This document shows, piece after piece, positions 6,226-11,862 of a stretch of DNA of 11,862 nt; position 1 is the first letter of the stretch; the number at the start of each line of letters is the position of its first letter. Position numbers and translations under genes: made by a program. Origin of the DNA: an uncultured Eubacteriales bacterium (lineage in GTDB: Bacteria > Bacillota > Clostridia > Lachnospirales > Lachnospiraceae); assembly GCA_900321915.1 (NCBI GenBank), contig ONXW01000208.1:1-11862 (forward strand), read 5' to 3'. The notes below the pieces were generated by a model. The model worked only from the letters and a program-made list of their open reading frames with translations. It ran no database searches and was not told where the DNA came from.

Positions 6226-7494
6226 TTATTTCAGACGCACTTCCCGCACGGTATCTCCCCCCGTGATGATCAGGTCGCTGATACCGGAACCCCGGGCAAT
6301 CTTGGAAAAACTGAAATCAAAGGTTCCCGTAAACCGTTCCTTCCCGTTGACGCCGATAATCTTGCAGGAATTCTCGTTCCTGAGAATCACGAAATCACGG
6401 TCCACATCTATGCCCTGCCAGGCGAAGGTAAAGCCTGTGCTGGAAACCTCCGTCCCGTTGGCGTTGTATACCCGGAGCCGGCTGTCGTACTCCCCGCCGG
6501 AGTCGGCCGTCACGACGGCCACATACCGGTCTGACCACGCTACGCCGCGGATCTCGTCCTCCAGCTCCACCATCGCCGAGAGCGCGGGGCTGGTCACATT
6601 TTCCAGGGAATAGAAGGCAACCTTGCCGCTGGAAAATGCCACCGCCCTCCGGTCGGACAAAAACCTGACCCTCGGGCAGAGGTTCTGGCCGAATTCATCA
6701 AAACCGCCCACCAGGCGGTCCGGGTAACTCTTGCCGTACTCGGAGAAATTATAGAAGACAATGCGGTTCCCCAGGACACCGCTGGACAGGTACACGTCCG
6801 AAAGCATTACCTGCGTCCCGTCCGGGGAGACAGCCACATCCATCAGGTACCCATTCCCGGAGAGAACCGTCTTGATGCCCCATTCCAGCGTGCTTCCGTC
6901 CGGCTTGAAGAAAGAAACATAGGAGGATGTGCTGTCCTCCACGATGGCCGCCGTGACGCCGTGGGCCGATACCGAGGCCCGCATGATGGGCAGGTTTGTC
7001 GTCGCCTGACCCGTCTCGCCCTCCAGGCTGCAGATATGGATATCGTTCCCCTGCTGGTCCGCGATAACGGCGTAATCCCCGTTGACGCAGCAGACGGGCG
7101 CTTTCATCTCGTAGCTGACGGACCAGACCATGCTGCCGTTCTTATTGATATAGGAAGCGCCGTCCTTTGTGTACTTCAGGACATTGTCGCCGAAGCGCTC
7201 AAACCCGGTAAAGCTTCCCTCCGTCGCGGGGATTTCCTTCGCCCACGTCACGGAGTAATCCCCGTACAGATGATGATCCCGGTAATATCGGTATACGATA
7301 AACAGAGCCGCGGCTGCAAGCACGCCGGCCAGGGCCATCATCAGCCGGCGTCTCCGGGACCCCCGCTCCGCCGCGCGGACGAGTTCTTCCTCCTCCGTGC
7401 TGAGCTCCGGCCGTTCCGGCGCCCCGGCGTCGATGATATTCCTGCGCAGGCGGTCCTTGTTCCGCTCGCGCTCCAAAAAACTCATGTCACTCAT
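6226..7494 (-). CDS. Membrane-anchored beta-propeller-like protein (DUF5711 type)
   Basis: This 422-residue protein has no assigned function. A charged cytoplasmic N-terminus (1-50, ending RGSRRRR) precedes one transmembrane helix at about 51-69 (LMMALAGVLAAAALFIVYR). The positive-inside rule puts the remaining 350 or so residues outside the membrane. That part is rich in short beta-strands with repeated turns of the type VSPDGTQ, VNGDYAV, WSDRYVAVV and DRDFVILRN, spaced roughly 40-50 residues apart, as in WD40/PQQ-like propellers. It resembles the DUF5711 family as I remember it. The start at 7494 has AGGGG 6 nt upstream; a second ATG three codons in is less well placed. The gene begins 2 nt after the coiled-coil gene ends, so the two are almost certainly translated from one message. 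A surface sensor or scaffold is a guess. Confidence 0.82.
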   Translation of the reverse strand: MSDMSFLERERNKDRLRRNIIDAGAPERPELSTEEEELVRAAERGSRRRRLMMALAGVLAAAALFIVYRYYRDHHLYGDYSVTWAKEIPATEGSFTGFERFGDNVLKYTKDGASYINKNGSMVWSVSYEMKAPVCCVNGDYAVIADQQGNDIHICSLEGETGQATTNLPIMRASVSAHGVTAAIVEDSTSSYVSFFKPDGSTLEWGIKTVLSGNGYLMDVAVSPDGTQVMLSDVYLSSGVLGNRIVFYNFSEYGKSYPDRLVGGFDEFGQNLCPRVRFLSDRRAVAFSSGKVAFYSLENVTSPALSAMVELEDEIRGVAWSDRYVAVVTADSGGEYDSRLRVYNANGTEVSSTGFTFAWQGIDVDRDFVILRNENSCKIIGVNGKERFTGTFDFSFSKIARGSGISDLIITGGDTVREVRLK

Positions 7495-7496
7495 GT

Positions 7497-8603
7497 TTAA
7501 CCCCTGCGCTTTGTGCGGTTTTTCGAGTAATAGACCTCCCGGGCCTCGCTGACATTCGACGCTTCCCCGCTCTCAATAATCTTTTCGAGCTCCTCCAGCC
7601 GTTCCTTTGTCATGAATTCACGGCCCACATAGCTCTCATAGCGGTCGGCGATATTAATCTTTTTGTCCTTGACGGCCTTTTCCGTATAATTGACACGGCC
7701 CCGCATCTCCGTGATCTCCTCCTTCAGCCGGCTGATCTTCTCCCGGCTTTCGGCGGAAATCTCCTCCTCGATCACCTTGCGGGTCTCCTTCTCGAAATTC
7801 GCCAGCGCCTCTTTCTTCCGCGCCGTGATTTCCCCCAGGTCATGTTTAATGTCCGCGATCTCCGTATCGTAGCTCTCCAGGTTATAGACCCTGTCGTCCC
7901 GCTCGCTGCGGATGGAGGCGATGACGGCTTTTTCCTTCTTCCGGTTCAGCCGGATCTGGCGCCGTATGGTCAGCGCCTCCCGGAGCGCCGCAAGGTGTTT
8001 TGCCTTGGTCAGGTTCCCGATGAGAAGATACAGGCCGCCGAACAGCAGGATATCTCCCAGGTAAATCAGGATCAGGTACAGGGTTGTCCGCTCGGGCAGG
8101 AGAAAATACCAGACGCCCAGAGGGATCGCCGCGAAGAAAACGGCAAACAGAAGGAGGAAAACCAGGATCTCCCGGAATGTCCTGGGGAAATACAGGGTAT
8201 AAAACAGCTCCGTCCTGCAGAAGAAGGGAATCTTCTGGACCTTATACAGCGTTTTCAGCCTGCTCTCCAGGGCCTGGGTCTCCTCTATGATGCCGGCCGT
8301 CTCCGTCCGGATCCGCTCTTCCATCCCCTGGTTTTTCGCCTTGTCCCTGCTGCTCTGCTCGCGATCCAGCCTCGCCTGCAGCGTGTCGATCTCCCCGTCG
8401 AAGCTCTTCTCCAGGTTATTCCTGCGCTCCCCGGCGGCAGAGTCCACAGCGGTGCGGACCGCCTGCTCCTCCGCCTCCAGCTCCTTCTCCAGCTTCGCGA
8501 GCTGGTCCTTTAGCTGGTTTCCCTGTTCCGTAAACTGCGCAAGGTCGTCCAGGGCCGCCTGGGCGTCCCGGAGCATCGCCGCATAATCCATGGACTGCGT
8601 CAT
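7497..8603 (-). CDS. Two-TM coiled-coil membrane protein of unknown function
   Basis: I do not recognise a named family in this 368-residue protein. A long charged helical region at about 10-120 (QLAKLEKELEAEEQ, TLQARLDREQSSRDKAKNQ) has coiled-coil character. Two hydrophobic segments follow at about 144-168 (EILVFLLLFAVFFAAIPLGVWYFL) and 174-196 (TLYLILIYLGDILLFGGLYLLIG). A second long charged helical region at about 200-335 contains KKEALANFEKETRKVIEEE and ISRLKEEITEMRGRVN. The two TM helices would form a hairpin with both coiled-coil arms on the same side, probably the cytoplasm given the basic TIRRQIRLNRKKEK stretch after TM2. GAGGAG lies 6 nt before the ATG and overlaps the end of the preceding gene, which stops 3 nt earlier. 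A structural or scaffolding role at the membrane is inference only. Confidence 0.85.
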   Translation of the reverse strand: MTQSMDYAAMLRDAQAALDDLAQFTEQGNQLKDQLAKLEKELEAEEQAVRTAVDSAAGERRNNLEKSFDGEIDTLQARLDREQSSRDKAKNQGMEERIRTETAGIIEETQALESRLKTLYKVQKIPFFCRTELFYTLYFPRTFREILVFLLLFAVFFAAIPLGVWYFLLPERTTLYLILIYLGDILLFGGLYLLIGNLTKAKHLAALREALTIRRQIRLNRKKEKAVIASIRSERDDRVYNLESYDTEIADIKHDLGEITARKKEALANFEKETRKVIEEEISAESREKISRLKEEITEMRGRVNYTEKAVKDKKINIADRYESYVGREFMTKERLEELEKIIESGEASNVSEAREVYYSKNRTKRRG

Positions 8604-8606
8604 AAC

Positions 8607-8873
8607 TCACTCCTCAATCACCTGGATCTCCAGATAATCAAATTCAATGGATTCAATAAAATTATCCTGTGTAAACCGGGCCCTGTCATGGCGCCGGAAT
8701 TCCTGGATCGTCTTGTCAAGCCAGATCGGGTGCGCCAGGTCAAACCTGGTGCAGATCTCATCCACCGCCCCGAGAACCATCGCCGTCCGCGACAGGGAAT
8801 AGTTCCCGTTCTCCACCACCGTATCCCGGAGAAGGCGGTTATCTTTCATCACTTTTCCCCAGAGCCTGAACAT
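8607..8873 (-). CDS. Small conserved protein of unknown function (88 residues)
   Basis: I recall very similar short proteins from other Lachnospiraceae genomes but know of no function. The sequence begins MFRLWGKVMKDN, continues with a helical segment holding SRTAMVLGAVDEICTRFDL, a conserved-looking HPIWLDKTIQEFRRHDRARFTQDNFIE (47-73), and an acidic tail (SIEFDYLEIQVIEE). There is no signal peptide or TM segment and no Cys/His metal motif, so it is probably cytoplasmic. GAGGAG at the end of mtnN lies 10 nt before the ATG, and the mtnN stop is 4 nt upstream. The next gene starts 3 nt after this one ends. The tight spacing on both sides argues that it is a real gene. Confidence 0.8.
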   Translation of the reverse strand: MFRLWGKVMKDNRLLRDTVVENGNYSLSRTAMVLGAVDEICTRFDLAHPIWLDKTIQEFRRHDRARFTQDNFIESIEFDYLEIQVIEE

Positions 8874-8877
8874 GTCA

Positions 8878-9570
8878 TCAATACTCCTCAGCCATGGCCA
8901 GAAGGAGCTTCACGGAGTGCTCTATGGCCTTCGCCTCAAAAATGCTGTAATCCATTCCGGCGCTGTCGTCCGCCTTGTCGGAAATAGCCCGGATGACCAG
9001 GAACGGGATACCGTTCAGATACGCCGCCTGGGCAATGGCCGCGCCCTCCATCTCCGTGCAGTATCCGCCGAACATCTCCGTCAGCTGATTCTTCTTCTCA
9101 CGGCTGGAGATAAACTGGTCGCCGCTGACGACTCTGCCCCGGAATACGCCGATGTCCGGGTTTACCCGGCGGCAGCACCGCTCCGCCAGGTCCGCAAGCT
9201 TCTCATCCGCTTTAAAAGACAGGGTATCCACCCGGGGGATCTGCCCCGCCGGATAGCCGAACCCGGTGGCGTCCATATCATGCTGCAGGGCGTCCGTCGA
9301 GAGGACAATATCGCCGATGTTGATCTCCGCCCGGAGGGAACCGGCGATCCCGGTATTAATCACCGCGCTCACGCCGAACTTGTCGGCAAGGATCTGGGTG
9401 CACATGCCGGCATTTACCTTGCCGATGCCCGAACGCACAACCACCGCGTCCTTTCCGCCGAGTTTCCCGCGGAAAAACTCCATGCCGGCCGTCTCCGTGA
9501 CGGTTACCTCACTCATCTGCTCTTTGATCTTTGCCACTTCTTCGTCCATGGCGCCTATGATGCCTAACAT
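8878..9570 (-). CDS. mtnN: 5'-Methylthioadenosine/S-adenosylhomocysteine nucleosidase
   Basis: The enzyme cleaves the N-glycosidic bond of methylthioadenosine and S-adenosylhomocysteine, releasing adenine. It serves methionine salvage, relieves product inhibition of methyltransferases, and feeds S-ribosylhomocysteine to LuxS where LuxS is present. The 230 residues match the family length. Visible motifs are IGAMDEEV (5-12) with the N-terminal catalytic Glu, SGIGKVNA (47-54), NTGIAGS (72-78), the nucleoside-binding EMEGAAIAQ (173-181), and ISDKAD (196-201), whose Asp198 corresponds to the catalytic Asp of E. coli MTAN. The start at 9570 is fixed by AAGGAGG (9577-9583) 6 nt upstream and by homology; an open frame extends upstream to 9675 but would add 35 residues unlike the family. 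First gene of the nine-gene operon. Confidence 0.96.
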   Translation of the reverse strand: MLGIIGAMDEEVAKIKEQMSEVTVTETAGMEFFRGKLGGKDAVVVRSGIGKVNAGMCTQILADKFGVSAVINTGIAGSLRAEINIGDIVLSTDALQHDMDATGFGYPAGQIPRVDTLSFKADEKLADLAERCCRRVNPDIGVFRGRVVSGDQFISSREKKNQLTEMFGGYCTEMEGAAIAQAAYLNGIPFLVIRAISDKADDSAGMDYSIFEAKAIEHSVKLLLAMAEEY

Positions 9571-9585
9571 AAAAAGCCTCCTTAA

Positions 9586-9641
9586 CCCCATGCGGGGACA
9601 ATGTCCGGCACCGGTCCCGGAATTCCCTGTTTTCTCCGGTG
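9586..9641 (-). promoter_or_regulatory. Leader of the mtnN operon with possible small hairpins
   Basis: The predicted mtnN transcript has an untranslated leader of about 77 nt. It contains CACCGG (9636-9641) / CCGGTG (9609-9614) as one possible stem and CCCC-GCAT-GGGG (9586-9597) just before the SD, with GGAC-ATT-GTCC as a competitor that shares bases with the latter. I do not recognise a known riboswitch class, in particular no SAM or SAH riboswitch. Confidence 0.3.
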
Positions 9642-9654
9642 TTTGACAGTTATC

Positions 9655-9683
9655 AGTATAGTTGATTTCCTGCAACTTGACAA
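9655..9683 (-). promoter_or_regulatory. Predicted sigma-A promoter of the mtnN operon
   Basis: On the minus strand TTGTCA (9678-9683), a 17-nt spacer and TATACT (9655-9660) form a good promoter. Its -35 box overlaps the murG -35 box on the other strand. It should drive all nine genes down to 2168. Confidence 0.65.
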
Positions 9684-9706
9684 CCGATTTAAAACCCCTC
9701 TATAAT
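9677..9706 (+). promoter_or_regulatory. Predicted sigma-A promoter of murG
   Basis: A perfect TTGACA (9677-9682), an 18-nt spacer and a perfect TATAAT (9701-9706) point at murG. Transcription would start near 9713, about 25 nt before the start codon. Confidence 0.85.
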
Positions 9707-9737
9707 GAAGCCGGACTATCACGGGAGGATTATACCC

Positions 9738-10820
9738 ATGAAAAAAATTATTCTTACCGGCGGCGGCACCGCGGGCCATGTGACGCCGAACCTGGCGCTT
9801 GTGCCGTCCCTCCGGGAGGCGGATTTCGACATCCATTACATAGGATCCCTGAACGGGATCGAGAAGCGGCTGATCACCGATGCCGGCATTCCCTACGACG
9901 GCATTTCCTCCGGAAAACTGCGCCGCTATTTTGACCTGAAAAACTTTTCCGACCCCTTCCGGGTTCTGGCCGGCTATGCCCAGGCGCGGAAAATCATAAA
10001 GAAGTTCAAACCGGACGTGGTTTTCTCCAAGGGCGGATTTGTCGCGGTCCCGGTGGTTCTCGCCGCAAAGCACCTTAAGGTGCCGGTCATCATCCATGAA
10101 TCGGACATGACCCCCGGCCTTGCCAACCGGATCTGCATCCCCTCGGCGGACAAGGTCTGCTGCAACTTCCCGGAGACCATGCCCTATCTCCCGGAGGAGA
10201 AGGCGGTCCTCTCCGGATCCCCCATCCGGGCGGAGCTGCTCACCGGAGACAGGAAGACCGGACTTGATTACGCCCATTTCACCGGGGAGAAGCCGGTGAT
10301 CCTCGTCATCGGCGGAAGCCTGGGATCCGTCACCGTCAACAACGCGGTGCGGGCAGTGCTCCCGGAGATCCTGGAGACATTCGACGTCATCCACATCTGC
10401 GGGAAGGGGAACCTGGATGAATCCCTCATCGGGAAGCCCGGCTACAAAGAGTACGAGTATGTGGACAAGCCGCTGCGCCATCTCTTCGCCTGCGCGGATC
10501 TCGTGATCTCCCGGGCCGGCGCCAACTCGATCTGCGAGATCCTGGCCCTCCGGAAGCCCAATCTCCTGATCCCGCTCTCGGCCCAGGCAAGCCGCGGCGA
10601 CCAGATCCTGAACGCGCGCTCCTTCGCGAAGCAGGGCTTCTCCGCCCTGCTGGAGGAAGAAGTGCTCACCTCGGAAACCCTGATGCACGCCATCCGTGAC
10701 ACCTGGGAGAACCGCGAAACCTACATCGCGAAAATGTCCGAGAGCCACCTGAACAATGCGGTGGACACCATCATGGGACTTATCCTGGACTGTGTCCGGG
10801 AAGAGGAAAAAACAGAATAA
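9738..10820 (+). CDS. murG: UDP-GlcNAc:undecaprenyl-PP-MurNAc-pentapeptide GlcNAc transferase
   Basis: This glycosyltransferase acts on the inner face of the membrane, turning lipid I into lipid II, the final intracellular step of peptidoglycan precursor synthesis. The 360-residue GT-B protein has the first glycine loop GGGTAGHVTPN (8-18) with catalytic-type His14, the acceptor-side SKGGFVAVPVVLAA (97-110) and HESDMTPGLANR (120-131), the second glycine loop GGSLGS (192-197), and the UDP-GlcNAc site SRAGANSICE (258-267; Glu267), followed by Gln289 and Asn292 in DQILNA. Length and motifs fit the MurG family. The ATG at 9738 is chosen over an in-frame ATG at 9705 because GGGAGG (9723-9728) lies 9 nt upstream and homology begins there; 9705 also lies upstream of the predicted transcription start. 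It has its own promoter and terminator and is not among other cell-wall genes here. Confidence 0.96.
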   Translation: MKKIILTGGGTAGHVTPNLALVPSLREADFDIHYIGSLNGIEKRLITDAGIPYDGISSGKLRRYFDLKNFSDPFRVLAGYAQARKIIKKFKPDVVFSKGGFVAVPVVLAAKHLKVPVIIHESDMTPGLANRICIPSADKVCCNFPETMPYLPEEKAVLSGSPIRAELLTGDRKTGLDYAHFTGEKPVILVIGGSLGSVTVNNAVRAVLPEILETFDVIHICGKGNLDESLIGKPGYKEYEYVDKPLRHLFACADLVISRAGANSICEILALRKPNLLIPLSAQASRGDQILNARSFAKQGFSALLEEEVLTSETLMHAIRDTWENRETYIAKMSESHLNNAVDTIMGLILDCVREEEKTE

Positions 10821-10826
10821 AGACAG

Positions 10827-10867
10827 AAATCCCGGCAGGACGGATAACCGTCCCGCCGGGATTTTTT
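10827..10867 (+). terminator. Rho-independent terminator of murG
   Basis: A 17-position stem, 10827-10843 paired with 10848-10864, has one A-C mismatch and an ATAA loop, and runs into a six-T tract (10862-10867). It starts 7 nt after the murG stop. On the minus strand the stem is followed by TTTCTGTCTTT, so it probably also terminates the convergent pgi-HIT transcript. Confidence 0.92.
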
Positions 10868-10883
10868 CTGCCGGGGCATCTGC

Positions 10884-11300
10884 TTACATTGCGCCCCGTA
10901 TCTTTTCGCAGGTCACCGCATTCTCCTCCGGGGTCGTCTTTCCCGGTTCCCATGCCACAATGACCGGCGCTCCCTCGTAGCGCGGAATCACGTGGACGTG
11001 GAAGTGGAATACCGTCTGTCCCGCCGCGGTCCCGTTGTTCTGCACCACATTGTAGCCGTCGCAGGAAAGGGCCTTCTTCATGGCGGCGCCGATCTTTGCT
11101 GCCACCGGGAGCACTTTCGCCGCGGTGTTTTCATCGATCTCATTTAGATCCCTGAAATGCTGTTTCGGGAGGATCAGGGTGTGGCCCTTGGAAGCCGGGC
11201 CCAGATCCAGTATGGCGCGGAAATCCTCATCCTCATACACGGTGGCGGAGGGAATCTCCCCGTTGGCAATCTTACAGAAAATGCAGTCTTTATCGGTCAT
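10884..11300 (-). CDS. hit: HIT-family nucleotide hydrolase/transferase
   Basis: This 138-residue protein belongs to the histidine triad family (Hit/HinT branch), whose members hydrolyse nucleoside phosphoramidates and related nucleotides. Zinc-type CIFC (Cys6, Cys9) precedes ANGEIPSATVYED. KGHTLILPKQH (38-48) is the usual central strand. The histidine triad is HFHVHV (99-104; His99, His101, His103), preceded by NNGTAAGQTVF. The start at 11300 is preferred because GGGAG (11311-11315) sits 10 nt upstream; an in-frame GTG at 11309 is too close to it. The gene starts 33 nt after the pgi stop on the same strand, so the two are probably co-transcribed. The exact substrate is unknown. Confidence 0.93.
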   Translation of the reverse strand: MTDKDCIFCKIANGEIPSATVYEDEDFRAILDLGPASKGHTLILPKQHFRDLNEIDENTAAKVLPVAAKIGAAMKKALSCDGYNVVQNNGTAAGQTVFHFHVHVIPRYEGAPVIVAWEPGKTTPEENAVTCEKIRGAM

Positions 11301-11333
11301 GCTAATCACTCTCCCGTCTTTTTCCGGTTTTGC

Positions 11334-11862
11334 TCAGATCTTCAGCAGGTCGCTGTATGCCTTCAGCGCACCGTCAGTCTCATGGGCCAGGACGCGCTTC
11401 GCCAGAACCTTTCCGAGCTGTACGCCTTCCTGGTCAAAGCTGTTGAGATTCCACAGGAATCCCTGGAACATAATCTTATTCTCATAGTGCGCGAGAAGCG
11501 CGCCGAGCACGGCCGGTGTAAGCTGTTCGCCGATGATAATGCTGGACGGGCGGCCTCCCTCAAAGTTCTTGTTGGGATTCTCGTCGTCCTTGCCGCAGGC
11601 AAACGCCACAATCTGCGCCGCCACGTTGGCGCAGAGCTTCTGCTGGCTGGTGCTTCCCTCGATCACCACATCGTTCTCCCACTGGCTCTTTGAGAAGCCC
11701 ACGAACTGCAGGGGAACAATGTTGGTGCCCTGGTGCAGGAGCTGGTAGAAGGAATGCTGGCCGTTGGTTCCGGGTTCACCGAAGATCACCGGGCCGGTAG
11801 GATAGCTGACGGGTTCGCCGAAGCGGTTGACGCTCTTGCCGTTGGACTCCATGTCCAACTGC
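11334..11862 (-). CDS. pgi: Glucose-6-phosphate isomerase, N-terminal part beyond the right edge
   Basis: The enzyme interconverts glucose 6-phosphate and fructose 6-phosphate in glycolysis. Only about the last 176 residues are in the window; the full protein in this form is usually around 450-550 residues. Visible signatures are QLDMESNGK at the edge, FGEPGTNGQHSFYQLLHQG (which holds the conserved Gly-Gln-His segment), VVIEGSTSQQ, and near the end FLWNLNSFDQEGVQLGK, the second phosphoglucose isomerase signature with its catalytic-site Gln. The stop at 11334 is intact and the reading frame is open to the edge, so nothing suggests a pseudogene. It works on the product of the glcK enzyme encoded about 5 kb away, and heads the transcript that continues into the HIT gene. 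Confidence 0.96.
   Translation of the reverse strand, partial: QLDMESNGKSVNRFGEPVSYPTGPVIFGEPGTNGQHSFYQLLHQGTNIVPLQFVGFSKSQWENDVVIEGSTSQQKLCANVAAQIVAFACGKDDENPNKNFEGGRPSSIIIGEQLTPAVLGALLAHYENKIMFQGFLWNLNSFDQEGVQLGKVLAKRVLAHETDGALKAYSDLLKI

Noticed and set aside
5209..6534. Open frame of 441 codons on the plus strand across glcK
   Set aside because: It is antisense to a clear ROK kinase, crosses two gene boundaries, and has no SD or family motif.
9643..9648. Second TTGACA on the plus strand as another murG promoter
   Set aside because: No acceptable -10 box lies 16-19 nt downstream; the pair at 9677-9706 is much better.
9571..9675. 35-residue N-terminal extension of mtnN
   Set aside because: It covers the predicted promoter and leader, and the strong SD at 9577-9583 serves the ATG at 9570.
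9582..10748. Open frame of 388 codons on the minus strand, antisense to murG
   Set aside because: murG has a promoter, SD, motifs and terminator. The antisense product shows no recognisable domain and is a composition artefact.

Overview
The window looks like chromosomal core-genome DNA of a GC-rich member of the Lachnospiraceae (class Clostridia). The protein sequences point that way: a BMP-family lipoprotein with an Ala/Glu-rich linker, a CBS-DRTGG family II pyrophosphatase, a DUF5711-type protein, and a MurG with the GGGTAGHVTPN form of the glycine loop. Strong AGGAGG-type ribosome binding sites precede most genes. Coding DNA is GC-rich and the gaps between transcription units are AT-rich. 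Taxonomy is inferred from memory of these families, not from a search. I see no tRNA, rRNA, insertion sequence, prophage, CRISPR array or other transfer sign. No gene-free stretch exceeds 300 bases; the longest is 1143-1375.

Layout. (1) 1-1142, minus strand: xanthine phosphoribosyltransferase (xpt) followed by the start of a BMP-family substrate-binding lipoprotein cut by the window edge, probably purine salvage and nucleoside uptake. (2) 1143-1375: AT-rich divergent control region with a sigma-A-like promoter for xpt and another for aroD. (3) 1376-2131, plus strand: aroD, type I 3-dehydroquinate dehydratase, ending at a strong hairpin terminator. (4) 2168-9570, minus strand: a nine-gene, tightly packed probable operon. 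In transcription order it holds mtnN, an 88-residue unknown protein, a two-TM coiled-coil protein, a membrane-anchored DUF5711-like beta-propeller protein, glcK (ROK glucokinase), ppaC (CBS-regulated pyrophosphatase), an orphan HicB-like protein, a flavin reductase-like protein, and a divergent shikimate kinase-like protein. Gaps are 2-24 nt and two junctions overlap. (5) 9571-9737: divergent control region in which the predicted -35 boxes of mtnN and murG overlap. (6) 9738-10820, plus strand: murG, apparently monocistronic, with a strong hairpin terminator. (7) 10884-11862, minus strand: a HIT-family protein downstream of the 3' part of pgi (glucose-6-phosphate isomerase), which runs off the right edge.

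Working together: pgi and glcK handle glucose 6-phosphate. mtnN removes methylthioadenosine and S-adenosylhomocysteine and releases adenine; xpt and perhaps the lipoprotein handle other purines. ppaC removes pyrophosphate under probable adenine-nucleotide control. aroD is in the shikimate pathway. The least understood part is the run 6226-8873, three adjacent genes, at least two of them membrane-associated, with no assigned function.
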